This document shows positions 21,501-28,637 of a DNA stretch of 51,452 nucleotides, piece after piece. Origin of the DNA: CAZTDD01 sp964612675 (GTDB taxonomy: Bacteria; Hinthialibacterota; Hinthialibacteria; Hinthialibacterales; JAKPRU01); NCBI GenBank assembly GCA_964612675.1, contig CAZTDD010000036.1, forward strand, positions 1 to 51,452, given 5' to 3'. The number at the start of each line of letters is the position of its first letter. Position 1 is the stretch's first letter. The translations under genes and the position numbers were made by a program. Under the pieces are notes generated by a model. That model worked only from the letters and a program-made list of their open reading frames with translations. It was not told where the DNA came from and ran no database searches.

Positions 21501-23433
21501 AGGCGCTGATGAGTCGATACGTTTTACTTGTGCTCTGATTGCTGAAAATGAAGTCGCCGCGGAGGCGGAGCTTTCTGCGCAAAACCTGGGCGATTCACTC
21601 GTGGCGAGCTTCGAGCCGACTAATCTTGTCATTCCCGGCGTTTCGATCCTGGAAGTCGGTCCTAAAGCCGACATTACAGAACCCATCGACCGGCAAATCA
21701 CAATTTCTGCGTCCGCCAATGCGATCGACGATCCAGATGCACCGTCGACCACACGCACACAGAAAGTCGATGTGGCCTTCAATCCCGAGCAACCGACCAC
21801 CACTCAATTCGCGATATTGAGTCGAAACTTACCGATCTATTTAACAACCGACGCTTCATTGACCGAAGGAGTCGGTGAGATCATTCGTGTCGGCGGACGC
21901 ATAGGGACGGCTCCCGCCAACCTGAGTGTGAATATCGCAGTCGAGCGCGCCGCCGCCGGAAGAGCATATGCGGCGGTGGGGCTCGAACCAGGCGATGACC
22001 GCTTCCTCATAGAGATCCCAATCGAGACACCGGAGATGCTGGGACGCTGGGAAATAGAAGCGACAGTCCAGAGCCTCGATCCCGCTTTTCAAGTCGAAGG
22101 GTACGGGCATCTGACAATTCCAGTCGGGGCTCTCCGCGCGACCGGCAAAAACCATCCTGGAAAGAAGCTCTTCGCAGACGAAGATTTGCTGAGTGAGTTG
22201 TTTGGAAATCTGATCCTCGTCGCGGGCACTCCCGATTCCCGTTTGACCCAGGACACAGTCGATCGGCTTATTAATGACCGTTATACGGAAATGATGAATG
22301 AACGCCGCTTCACCGAACCGCGTCTTTCGGTTATGACTCAGTCAACCTCGTCCGGTACGCCGGTGAGCGGTCCTCCGTCGACTCAAGCGTTGCTCGATAG
22401 GATCGGCGCGATTCCACCGGAACATCCACTGACCGTCTACTGTGTGGGGTCGGCTCCGGAAATCGGAACACTTCATTTGACCGATACGGAAACATTGGAT
22501 ACGGATGCGCTGGGAACCGCCCTGTCTTCAGTGGAACGATCCGGCCCGACACTGCTTATCGTCGATTGCAACCATGCGGCGGCGATTGGCTCGACTGTTT
22601 GGGTCGCCTCGGGCGGTAATCCCAATCTGCTGATCATCGCGAGCACCGGCGCGAAAGAAAGAAACGTGGCTCTCTTCGGTACGACACCGAACAGCGGTCA
22701 ACCGTTTTCATTCAGCGACTATTTCTTCGATCAAATTGTCGCGGGACAGTCGTTGGTGGAGGCACTTGAAGAAGCCTCACAGCGTCTGGCACAGGTACAA
22801 GGTCCTGTGCGTCTTCAGGTCCCCGTGACATTCCCCGAGTCGGTACCGGAAACCATGAAGGATTTCACGATAGGATCCCCCTATGTTCCCGATCTTCAAA
22901 CACGCGGCGTTCCCGACAATGTCGAACCGGTGATTGTGGCAGGAGCACAGACAAAGGAGATTTTCTGGGGAGAATCATTAGAAATCCTCGCATCGGCGAA
23001 CGACGAAAGTACTACGCAAGGGGACCTGCGGATAACCGCTCACATTTCGCCAAGAAATGAACCGGAGAATTTCGTCGAATTCGCACTACAATACAATGGA
23101 TCGATAGACTCCTACGAAACGGCAATTCCCAATTTCCCAATGAGCGTGTTCGAAAACCCATCGACGGATCAGATTTTCACGATAGGCATCCTTCTCGAGG
23201 ATTTTTCCGGGAATTCCGGAGAACCTCTTGTCACATCGGTTGTGAGTTCACGACCGCCGTGGTCGCCACGTTACTCCGATGTCAACGGGGACGGGGTCAT
23301 CGACGAAACCGATCTATTGATGTTGAAGAAATCGTGGCACGAACAAACGGATAGCGACAGCAACATGAATTGGATCTGGGATCCGATTGACGTGCTTCTC
23401 TACCAGCTCGCATGGCGGGTACGTTGGAAATAG
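12571..23433 (+). CDS. Giant mosaic exported surface protein (VCBS, LRR, PKD, Pro-Thr linkers, pseudo-caspase, dockerin-like end)
   Basis: 3620 residues; a hydrophobic signal segment (about 30-50) ends in APQFSFA. In order: FG-GAP/VCBS Asp-rich repeats (about 68-760, DxDGDGDxD calcium loops); an unassigned beta domain (760-930); about ten 21-residue leucine-rich repeats with a cysteine per turn (CSNNQLTTLDVSNKTSLTKL type, 930-1213); a Big_5-like Ig domain (1263-1360); a second VCBS block (1367-1723); a PKD domain (1723-1813); unassigned beta domains; Pro-Thr linkers at 2078-2137, 2512-2805 and 2911-2965; a caspase/C13-like alpha-beta domain (3197-3427) lacking the normal His-Gly/Cys dyad; and a dockerin-like calcium motif, DVNGDGVIDETDLLMLKKSW (3570-3589). 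Likely an adhesive or carbohydrate-binding cell-surface protein. ATG 12571 is preferred; ATG 12610 is an alternative. Confidence 0.88.
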   Translation: MEWTPPFDFLHTGMNDSPKRGWRTARDAAPLVLLICVSHFLILVAAPQFSFAREVPFDAQSVISMSASVVQSIYVLDLDCDGDQDVLSASMNDDSVRWFANDGNTPIAWSPTVITSTADGAVSVHADDIDGDGDPDVVSAALDGNEIAWYENTAGDASAWTIHSVTASANSPKCVYAADIDRDGDVDIAFSEMTNIKWLENSGDGSTWTEHTVAATGGDSLFVADIDGDGHRDILATTGSTVAWYENDGGALPGFTPHSIAALAGIAWMSVADVDGDGHLDVVTATYTSNEVAWHENTAGDGSSWTKHVVSGSLSGARNVFVHDIDLDGDQDILCASLDGDEVAWYENTAGDGSAWSTRSVSFAHDGPVWVFAADVDGDGDVDIVAASENDDVVAWYENKTIHRSAVFPTTTAYSTGTKPLGLAIGDLNGDGNLDLATANEGAGNVSVLLNNGGGTYASAVNYAVGTGPSAVTVGDLDHDGDLDLVATNRLSSNVSVLSNNGDGTFATANNYATDTSPTSTSISDVDSDGDLDLSVCTSASVSVLLNNGDGTFAAASNYAATAPTSEGRPFTIAAGDLDRDGDKDLAVIDLPAWRVRVLKNNGDGTYAAAVEYAMASTPRSLKAGDVDGDGDLDLVTANRDANVDGTNVSVLMNNGDGTFASNVKYTAGDRCYSGTLADLDNDGDLDLATANENSGDVSILLNDGSGTYGTASSYIAGTSPCAVAAGDLDNDGDLDLAVTDHASNEVVVLLNKGGQFALTVSDTAPDAMFNDDIDDVLKVVVTHRGRAGDADIELATFELKLEETAGDPLTTVEANNLFDGVALYADTDADEAFSLGPDMPIASLSSFSLTADGTQALEFTDGDVQVSNAIVSATYFIVAELAADAHTYTPDQFRITLMTESGGTGGENADNDILLEMEYVANTASSVAAIVENINTMTNFPDTNFRTKVEEFMGVSTDGKFSAAEAAAKTGILDCRDSSITDVSGIEYFTSLDAFWCKSNSITSLDVSALSNLSELWCSENSLTSLDLTANTNLQNLYCNYNSLTSLNITGVTSLVDFYCDNNQLTSVDVSALASLSDFRCSNNQLTTLDVSNKTSLTKLHCGANQLTSLDVTNCSALTELKCYENQLSNLDVKDCTSLTLLHTYDNPLGTLDVSTNTALTELWCWLNQLTSLDVSNNTSLTDLDCCSNQITDVANFVTNAGLGSGDQVDIRWNDLDCWDFNDVLTLRSRIGYPVYDLSDELISGLAYSPQNILDPYYCHPEPISFDPVPNSVDSSVSTNVSVTFDREVSSATPGEFVVHAGMTGRLNSPISGGGTLSLKVEPLSDLQAGEQVEVSLTTSVVSTYDVAMATPYVYRFRAAASAIPGVFSVSPCNFAGTSESARGGIFGDVDNDGDLDIYLGDSLGPDRIYLNDGSAGFSAGSTVGPATAAPWSADFGDVDGDGDLDLALGMNYDWNKIYVNDGNGNFSEGSTYRGTDSRLFDVEFGDMDGDGDLDLVVTAENAGGSQNKVYLNDGSGNFDWAGCERNFGTGTDRTRSLALGDFDGDGDLDIAVINTSGGSGPQDKIYLNDGAASFTSSNNFGTGSADTRCLETGDLDGDGDLDLVVGYNPGQNVVYLNDGNAGFTIARNFGPGDDGTWNVALGDADGDGDLDIATANTVSGPAPEQNVLYLNDGLGNFTSTRNLGSPDKSFTVDFGDADGDGDLDIAVGNTAMQHVVLLNVPPLTADAGPDQSTYLPSTASLNGTPSGGTGGPYTYAWSVDSGPDLSSAQFSSTTIEDPSFTPNVAGTYTLSLTVDDGYFTPVSDTVTIIVEPPLYGNSHSIIDPIPDGQQGDVEFTVNVWDFNRDQVTLDLVYGFGTSPTVWFPMTVWPCTDVKTVTPSATESPGDPFSFRWCSAQDFDRDDSSIPYEWSSTVSPDRGLFQPFPGASNNYVTIRAVPYDRSVAGATSTVTFTINNDGLTRAWFASPQNPSREYLDLAYTASGDNANSAILSMYYTLGGATASANPMNGLYVTDSRPMIQTFSTTEFGASNTFRWDSIGQVQTNEYNVWTGIVCEAGGVENSYVYGPLTVENATVLTPSPAPNTPTFTSTPTSTPTNIPTPTPSPSPSETPTDTPTPTETATPSCSPTCTPSPTPPHLRLTFSGDVSGQEITQSGTGTTDILIDEGEVLRLDFLGKSGNGQPVTLTATGDAITPADAKRVLFNDAIPSASVTLKSATGTITTSYLLDPGYTFLRGGRLSSVLDATFTLVNGHPSIQENVHIRVHDVERDVNLHLAPKVNGTPVSLETTELTLREHLDSLDVIVSATDNGGGEIIFLYASDNLTGENIGSFALTSTSPGAATGTYTFAPGFLDADSPKDGALITFSANNGRNKTASSSFVLDIINTETNPVAESITSRLGQSGPSISRSNGDVIPVAELETVYLTVRWLGASVVTSVGGSIVFDPLAGSGYETVTGKRTDTVVQTYQFTPSRSAVTGNDLTKQFTLEFRAFDAAGRQSQVNLVLDILNIDIATPTPSSTPTPSSTPTPTNTLTQTPTTTSSPTPTETPSSTPTTTPTGTQTETPTPTSTATETVTPTETPTQTASPTQTPTNTPTATTTPTHTPTQTPTQTVTPTETATQTPTSTLTPSQTPTQTLTATARPTVPPIPTPTHTPTETATATLTPTDTPTHTPTNTATPTETPTHTPTHTLTPTETPTQTPTHTAIPTETPTQTPTNSPTATETPTQTPTATNTATQTPTETPTQTPTNTSTPTETPTHTPTSTATPTETPTHTPTNTQTPTPTHTPTVTPQPTNTPSPGPTATPLPMPFNIYLSVEKAIEYGGQNRGILKATWDCHNNPHSFQVVVYRKEQTGLQDSIRAVLTPDGAVRTVSVVVNSEGSYYVGIRSQAETGKQSAPVRSLNTVEWFGLVSTPTHTPNPIHTPTPTFTKTPTPFVAHTPIPVTPIPPVPTRTPTPTPEPQPPSAPQFRLKLLERLGQGADESIRFTCALIAENEVAAEAELSAQNLGDSLVASFEPTNLVIPGVSILEVGPKADITEPIDRQITISASANAIDDPDAPSTTRTQKVDVAFNPEQPTTTQFAILSRNLPIYLTTDASLTEGVGEIIRVGGRIGTAPANLSVNIAVERAAAGRAYAAVGLEPGDDRFLIEIPIETPEMLGRWEIEATVQSLDPAFQVEGYGHLTIPVGALRATGKNHPGKKLFADEDLLSELFGNLILVAGTPDSRLTQDTVDRLINDRYTEMMNERRFTEPRLSVMTQSTSSGTPVSGPPSTQALLDRIGAIPPEHPLTVYCVGSAPEIGTLHLTDTETLDTDALGTALSSVERSGPTLLIVDCNHAAAIGSTVWVASGGNPNLLIIASTGAKERNVALFGTTPNSGQPFSFSDYFFDQIVAGQSLVEALEEASQRLAQVQGPVRLQVPVTFPESVPETMKDFTIGSPYVPDLQTRGVPDNVEPVIVAGAQTKEIFWGESLEILASANDESTTQGDLRITAHISPRNEPENFVEFALQYNGSIDSYETAIPNFPMSVFENPSTDQIFTIGILLEDFSGNSGEPLVTSVVSSRPPWSPRYSDVNGDGVIDETDLLMLKKSWHEQTDSDSNMNWIWDPIDVLLYQLAWRVRWK
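20104..20985 (+). repeat. Coding minisatellite for the main Pro-Thr linker
   Basis: About 880 bases of degenerate ACACCGACG/ACGCCGACA-type units coding for TPT, TET, TQTPT and THTPT repeats (residues 2512-2805 of the giant protein). Two shorter tracts of the same kind lie at 18805-18980 and 21301-21465. Such linkers are usually extended and O-glycosylated. Replication slippage and assembly collapse are both likely here, so the length is only as good as the assembly. Confidence 0.85.
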
Positions 23434-23471
23434 CCGTATCTATCGCCACAATACTAAAAACGTAAGGGAAC

Positions 23472-25817
23472 TCATTGGAGCGAGGGAGGCGGTACCGCTT
23501 TTCCTTCGCGCTGGGCCAGACGCTCCTCTTCTTTGTACGTGCCATAGAATGCGGCGTTTCCATCCAGCCAAAGGTATATCCGCCTCAACTCCTCATTGGT
23601 CAAGTTAATTCGAGTCGCGTGGCTGGTCTGGAGAATCTCGGTCAGCGGGCTCTCGTCAGCCGGCATGTGTCCCGGCCGTGTAACGATTTCGTCGATCGTC
23701 TGTTCGCCCCATTCAAACCATCGAGCATATCCTCTCAAGCTCTCATAAGAAACGGTGAACTCACCGGCTGGACGGTTTGTTAAATCCAGCGGATGCCGAT
23801 CGCCGTTATGACAGGCCACGCAATGATCGTCGAGAACCGGTTGAACGAGACGGAGAAAACTCCAGGGCCGACTGCCGTCCGGGCCGGGTGTAATTTCTGA
23901 GGGTTTTCTTTGAAACGCAATTGTTATTTCAGGTAGAGGCGAGGTGCCGCGCGGCTCGTGACATCCCACGCACCCTCGCCGCTCTCCCGGCTGCAGATAA
24001 GTGACGCTGCGCATCCCTTGAACGGCTCGCCCGGTCGCATCCACCGCCTGAAAAGCCAACGGTTTTCGGGCCGGTGCTCGAAAATACGCAGACCCATCGG
24101 GTTCAACCGGTACGGTACCAAGCAACATCCGTGCGGATTCCGCGTTCGCATAACCAACGCGAGGCTTGTTACTCACGTGGGTTTCGCTCTTCGGCAAAAT
24201 TTGAAACACGCGCAGCTCCCGAACCGGCCGGGAATCCGGCAACGCGAGATGGCTTTTGGTAACATTCGACAAAACAAATTCGCCTTCATCGCCCAGGTCC
24301 GGGTCGAGCGCACTCGGGATAACGGGAGGTAGAGGTCGCGCCCGCAGTGGTATGGGGTACATAGCGGAGATACCTTCTTCTCTATACAGAAGCTCCAGAT
24401 TGCCAAAGCGGTCAAAAAGATAAATACCGGTCTCTGTATCGTCTTTCACACCGGGTCCCATTCCGGGCAACGGGTCGAAACTGAATGAAACCAGATAGTA
24501 GTTTTCCGACAGAGGCCACGGACTGTGAAAATAACTGTCCGGCCATCCGGGGGCTTCCGGGAAACAAACTTCCGGTGTAAGGACATCAAGCGCGTCAAGA
24601 TCATCCTGTCCGGTACGCTTGTCCAAGGCAAACTTGGCGGGGTCGAACACAACCAGAGAACCACCAACGTCCGCATGGTGCGCTCCCGCAACAAAGACGA
24701 TCTTATCGGATCCGGGAATCGCTTTTGGCTGGTAACATGCATTAACGTCCATCGTATAATTCCCGAACAAAGCCATCGGATTTGTCCCGTCGGGATTACT
24801 GGTCCACAATCCATGAAAATTCGACGCCGAACGGTCTACATAATCCCATCGCGTGTAGACAATGCGTCCATCATGCAAAACGCTGGGATGCCACTCATTC
24901 GTTTCATGGTACGACAAAGTCCGGACGTTGCCGCCATCCGGGGCCATTCGATGCAGTGTGTATGCCGGTAGAGGCTCCCACGGGTTATGACATCGCCCGA
25001 ATCCCCCACGCCGTGTCGACATGAAAGCAATCCCTCCGTCCGGCAAAGGGCACGGGTCGAAGGAATCGTCAGTTCCACTTGTCAATTGATGCAAATTGCC
25101 TCCGTCCGTATCTACTGCGTATATCTGAAAACACATACGTTCCTGTGAATAGAAATCGGGTTTTTCTGCGGCACGCTTCGCAAAAGCGAAATAGACCTCA
25201 CTTCCTTTAAACGAAAGAGACAACGTCGTGTAGTTGCCTCTCGGCAACCGTTCTTGAATAAGATCGGAAACCGCCATCGAGTAACCAGGGTTCTCTAAGA
25301 CGTAAATCCCGCCTCCGCTGATGTCACTGTAATCATAATAATATCCCAAATACTCATGTAGCATTTGGCAGATAAACCGTCTTCGTTTCATAAAAACTAT
25401 CGGCTCTCGTCCCAAGAGAGGATTTCGAAGTGACAGGTCGCGCACAACGCCACGAATTTCAAAATACAGCGCTCGACGGTCCTCTTTGTCTGAATCGGTT
25501 GCGGTAGAAATCCTCTTCTTCAGCCTGTCGAGTTTCTCGGCATAAGTCGCCAAATCGGGGACATGCTCCATCGTGGAAAGATCTTCAAGAAGACGCTCTC
25601 CCTGGCGGTATGCGTCGGCGATCGCCCCCGGATCCGAGGGTTCCCTCCCGATTCGCCGTTCTTGTCGAAGCCAGTCTTCCTTAATCACGCTATAAAAACG
25701 TTCTCCACTCCCTTCCGCCTCCCAAGGAGAAACAAGGAGTGAGATCCCCATGGCAGCTAGTAAAAAGGCTCGAATCCGACCGTAAAAAAACACGTCCGTC
25801 TCCAGATTATGTGTCAT
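23472..25817 (-). CDS. HzsA-related exported protein: TolB-like propeller plus dihaem C-terminus
   Basis: 781 residues from ATG 25817 (AAAGGAT just upstream), with a signal peptide (about 15-34). The middle region has TolB/PD40-type strands such as IYAVDTDGGNLHQLTSG and DSFDPCPLPDGGIAFMSTR. The C-terminal region has two CxxCH motifs, Cys616 (CVGCHE) and Cys666 (CVACHN), the second in a typical LQPVLDxHCVxCH context. This layout matches the HzsA-related family, named for similarity to the hydrazine synthase alpha subunit but widespread in Planctomycetes and related phyla outside anammox. No beta/gamma hydrazine synthase genes are visible, so hydrazine synthesis should not be inferred. Convergent with the giant gene, stops 39 bases apart. 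Confidence 0.8.
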   Translation of the reverse strand: MTHNLETDVFFYGRIRAFLLAAMGISLLVSPWEAEGSGERFYSVIKEDWLRQERRIGREPSDPGAIADAYRQGERLLEDLSTMEHVPDLATYAEKLDRLKKRISTATDSDKEDRRALYFEIRGVVRDLSLRNPLLGREPIVFMKRRRFICQMLHEYLGYYYDYSDISGGGIYVLENPGYSMAVSDLIQERLPRGNYTTLSLSFKGSEVYFAFAKRAAEKPDFYSQERMCFQIYAVDTDGGNLHQLTSGTDDSFDPCPLPDGGIAFMSTRRGGFGRCHNPWEPLPAYTLHRMAPDGGNVRTLSYHETNEWHPSVLHDGRIVYTRWDYVDRSASNFHGLWTSNPDGTNPMALFGNYTMDVNACYQPKAIPGSDKIVFVAGAHHADVGGSLVVFDPAKFALDKRTGQDDLDALDVLTPEVCFPEAPGWPDSYFHSPWPLSENYYLVSFSFDPLPGMGPGVKDDTETGIYLFDRFGNLELLYREEGISAMYPIPLRARPLPPVIPSALDPDLGDEGEFVLSNVTKSHLALPDSRPVRELRVFQILPKSETHVSNKPRVGYANAESARMLLGTVPVEPDGSAYFRAPARKPLAFQAVDATGRAVQGMRSVTYLQPGERRGCVGCHEPRGTSPLPEITIAFQRKPSEITPGPDGSRPWSFLRLVQPVLDDHCVACHNGDRHPLDLTNRPAGEFTVSYESLRGYARWFEWGEQTIDEIVTRPGHMPADESPLTEILQTSHATRINLTNEELRRIYLWLDGNAAFYGTYKEEERLAQREGKAVPPPSLQ

Positions 25818-25949
25818 ATATCCTTTGGCATGCTTATACGGCACCTATTGACAAAAAGGTTGCCTATTGCTATCTAATATTATCACATTTGAAAAGTTTT
25901 GCTACAAAAGTTTGGCCGGTCCTAAAACAGACTGAAGGAGACAATTTAC

Positions 25950-26549
25950 TTGATTCTCTGCGTGGAGTCCCTGGACCTCGAAAACGCGCTTCGGTCCATT
26001 GACGCGGACAATCGACCGACACTGCGGAGGGTTCTGATCCCGAGCAAGGTCCGGATCGTCCCACCTGTGAATACGCGCTTTTTTCGCCAAGTCAATCCCA
26101 ACTACCTGTGGCTTTTTGCCTTTCTCAGCGAGATCGAGGAAGCGCTCACACCTTACTCGCAACATATACAGCGGGTCCTGAACAGTAACGCCATTGTCGT
26201 GCTGTTGGAAAACTCATTTTGCTGGGGTAATAAACGAAATCCAAACCGACCGATTCTGGTTGATTTTTTTGTCGGCACGGGGGGTGTCCTCGTACGAATC
26301 GAAGATGACGGTCAGGGATTCGATGTTCGAACGGTCATGAGCAAGTACAGCCAGCATGACTTTGGAGACTGCGGCGAATTCGAACACACGGGGTACGGTC
26401 TCCGGATTCTCAATCAAAGTGATTTCGAGGTTATTTATGAGGGCAATGGGAAAATCGTATACATCCTCGATCAGTTCACGAAAGACGAGGACCGGCGGCC
26501 TTCACTTCAGGAGCGGCAAATGACTCGTACGGTTGAAAATGCTCCATGA
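25950..26549 (+). CDS. RsbW-like histidine-kinase-type ATPase (anti-sigma/switch kinase)
   Basis: 199 residues. The start is TTG 25950, since GAAGGAG lies nine bases before it and no ATG fits. The C-terminal half has the GHKL ATPase boxes: N-box VVLLENSFCWGNKR (about 80), G1 box EDDGQGFD (about 115) and G2-like HTGYGLRIL (about 145). No phosphoacceptor or sensor domain is present, as in RsbW/SpoIIAB-like kinases that bind sigma factors or phosphorylate STAS anti-anti-sigma proteins. No STAS partner is adjacent. Its last 74 bases overlap the 3' end of the opposing HAD-PEPCK gene. Confidence 0.75.
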   Translation: MILCVESLDLENALRSIDADNRPTLRRVLIPSKVRIVPPVNTRFFRQVNPNYLWLFAFLSEIEEALTPYSQHIQRVLNSNAIVVLLENSFCWGNKRNPNRPILVDFFVGTGGVLVRIEDDGQGFDVRTVMSKYSQHDFGDCGEFEHTGYGLRILNQSDFEVIYEGNGKIVYILDQFTKDEDRRPSLQERQMTRTVENAP

Positions 26550-28578
26550 ATAATTTCGCCAACTGGACTGAAGCCTTCGTATAGCTCTCTTCGTCGTTTC
26601 TCCAGGCCATCCGTACATTCGTATGTTCGATGGCGATTCCCTTAATCGAGACGGGATACTCAAGTCCAAAAATCGGGGACCGTTCGTATTCCGCCTCTTC
26701 GAGCGACCCGGTGTATATACCATTCAGGATCTGCCGGGTCATCGTCAAGGTAATCGGATGGCCGTGTTCCCGATGATCGCCCAGCCAGCCGGTGTTCACA
26801 AGCCAGCAATTCACATCGTGCTCGATGATCCGCTGCCGCAACAGCCGAGAATAGACGGTGGGGTGAAGCACCGTTGAAAACGATCCAAAACAGCTGTGAA
26901 AAATAGGATCTACCTTGGTAACGGCGCCATTCGGCCCATGATGGATAACTGTCGAATAACCGCACAAAAAGTAGTAACAGGCCTGTTCAGGCGTTAGCCG
27001 TGCAAGACTCGGAAAGATCCCGAAGCCGTCTCTCACAAGCAGAAGCAAATTCGTCGGATGGTACCCTCGGCCGGAGTAGTCCGCATTGTCCAAATGCGTA
27101 AAAGGAAAAGCAGCCCGCACGTTTTCGCTGACTGATGTATTGTTCAAGTCCACCCGGCGTCGATCGTCGATACACGCGTTTTCCAGAATCGTCCCAAATC
27201 TTCGTGTCGACTGGTAAATGTGCCGCTGATAATATGGACTGTATCCGGTCACTTTCGCATAACAGCCCCATTCCACGTTGAATATCCCGTCCTCGCTCCA
27301 ACCGTGAAACGTATCCCCGATCAGCGGGCGATTAATATCCAGAGAAAGAGAAGTTTTCCCTGCACCGGAACAACCGAAAAACAGCGCGACGTCTCCCTCC
27401 ATACCCTTGTTCGCGGAACACAAAAGAGGCAATACATTTTCATGCGGCAAAAGATGACTCATAATGATGAAAATGCAGGTACGAAGCTCCCCCGCAAAGC
27501 CGGTTCCCCCCACAATGGCTAGTTTCTTGAGAAAATTCACTACAACAAAGGACTCCCCGTCCGTTCCGTCCAATTCGGGAATCGCGTGAAAATTCGGAAC
27601 ATGAATAATCGTATATTCCGGGAAATAATGTCGAAGCCTGCGCGGCACCGACTCCACAAGCATGTTCCGTGCGAAAAGACCATGCCAGGCCATCTCCGTA
27701 ATCACTCGAATTGGAATCCGAAATCGCGTATCCGCCCCACAGTAACAATCCTGAACAAACAGATCTTTTCCCTGCAGGTAGGCCAGCAGCCGCGCATAAA
27801 GAATATCGAATTGGTCCGGTCTCAGTGCTCTGTTGTAGTCTCCCCACCAGATCTTGCTCTTGGAAGACGGTTCTTCAACGATGTATGCATGATCCAAATG
27901 GGTCTTATGGACACCGGAGTTGACTACCAAAGGTCCAAGGTGCGCGATGCGGCTTTCCATTTGCCGAATTGAGAATTCATACAAATCGGCAGTAGTCAGA
28001 TTGAAATATGCATCGCGTACGTTCTTGATTCCATGAATCTCGAGGCCCGTCATCCCCTCGTCGGGATCGATGACAATAAACGAATTAAAAGAGAAATGAC
28101 GATCCTCTAACGTGTTGGGTACACGGACAAAGTGGATATTGTATTTTTCGGAAGACTTTTTGTCGACGTCGCTGTCCCCAATGAACAGCGCTTTCTCCGG
28201 AGGAATCTTCATATCCTCGCAAATTGTGCCCAGGTTCTTGAGCGAGGTATCCGATTCCAGGTGCTCTTCCCCGTAGACACGACGAATCATGTCCGCAATA
28301 CCGAAACGCTCGAATTGCTCCTGTAAGCGTTTGCGATTTCCATCGGAGCTGATGACGATGCTCTTCTGGAGGACCTTCGCATAGAAGGTCAGGAAATTCA
28401 ACAACCCTTCACGAGGGGCCCATACGATCTTCTGCTTCTCTTCAGGATCGCCGAAAACGGGCCCCTGCACCTGTGACATGTCCCGTTTCAAAATCGTATC
28501 GTGGGCATCCACGATCAGCAGGTCCACCTCCGCAGGGATCTGGTACTGCTGACTCTTGGTCGAGTTGCAACGGGTCAT
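26476..28578 (-). CDS. HAD-like domain fused to an inactive-looking PEP carboxykinase
   Basis: 700 residues. Residues 18-170 are HAD-like: motif I LIVDAHDTIL (Asp24, with the second Asp position changed), motif II VISSDG (75-80), Lys114, and motif IV FIGDSDVD (132-139). Residues about 190-690 align along the full ATP-type PEPCK encoded next door, keeping the P-loop FFGCSGAGKTSLS (Lys408) and NxRAAFPF. The metal and PEP ligands are changed: MKKG to LRTC (Mn-ligand Lys to Thr367), MHCSAN to LLCSAN (His to Leu386), LIGDDEHGW to LIGDTFHGW (Asp to Thr423), and the TGRSP arginine is lost (near Thr226). Likely not a carboxykinase; a nucleotide-binding regulator, kinase-like or moonlighting protein is possible. 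Lies 59 bases downstream of pckA, same strand, probably cotranscribed. Confidence 0.85.
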   Translation of the reverse strand: MTRCNSTKSQQYQIPAEVDLLIVDAHDTILKRDMSQVQGPVFGDPEEKQKIVWAPREGLLNFLTFYAKVLQKSIVISSDGNRKRLQEQFERFGIADMIRRVYGEEHLESDTSLKNLGTICEDMKIPPEKALFIGDSDVDKKSSEKYNIHFVRVPNTLEDRHFSFNSFIVIDPDEGMTGLEIHGIKNVRDAYFNLTTADLYEFSIRQMESRIAHLGPLVVNSGVHKTHLDHAYIVEEPSSKSKIWWGDYNRALRPDQFDILYARLLAYLQGKDLFVQDCYCGADTRFRIPIRVITEMAWHGLFARNMLVESVPRRLRHYFPEYTIIHVPNFHAIPELDGTDGESFVVVNFLKKLAIVGGTGFAGELRTCIFIIMSHLLPHENVLPLLCSANKGMEGDVALFFGCSGAGKTSLSLDINRPLIGDTFHGWSEDGIFNVEWGCYAKVTGYSPYYQRHIYQSTRRFGTILENACIDDRRRVDLNNTSVSENVRAAFPFTHLDNADYSGRGYHPTNLLLLVRDGFGIFPSLARLTPEQACYYFLCGYSTVIHHGPNGAVTKVDPIFHSCFGSFSTVLHPTVYSRLLRQRIIEHDVNCWLVNTGWLGDHREHGHPITLTMTRQILNGIYTGSLEEAEYERSPIFGLEYPVSIKGIAIEHTNVRMAWRNDEESYTKASVQLAKLFMEHFQPYESFAAPEVKAAGPRLS

Positions 28579-28637
28579 ACTCGGGATTCCCTGTCATAGG
28601 ACGCTGAAACATTTTCGAAAGGACACCCAAGGATCCC

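Noticed and set aside
4428..25817. Anammox-type hydrazine metabolism
   Set aside because: Only an HAO-family and an HzsA-related protein are present. HzsB/HzsC are missing, and both families occur widely outside anammox bacteria.
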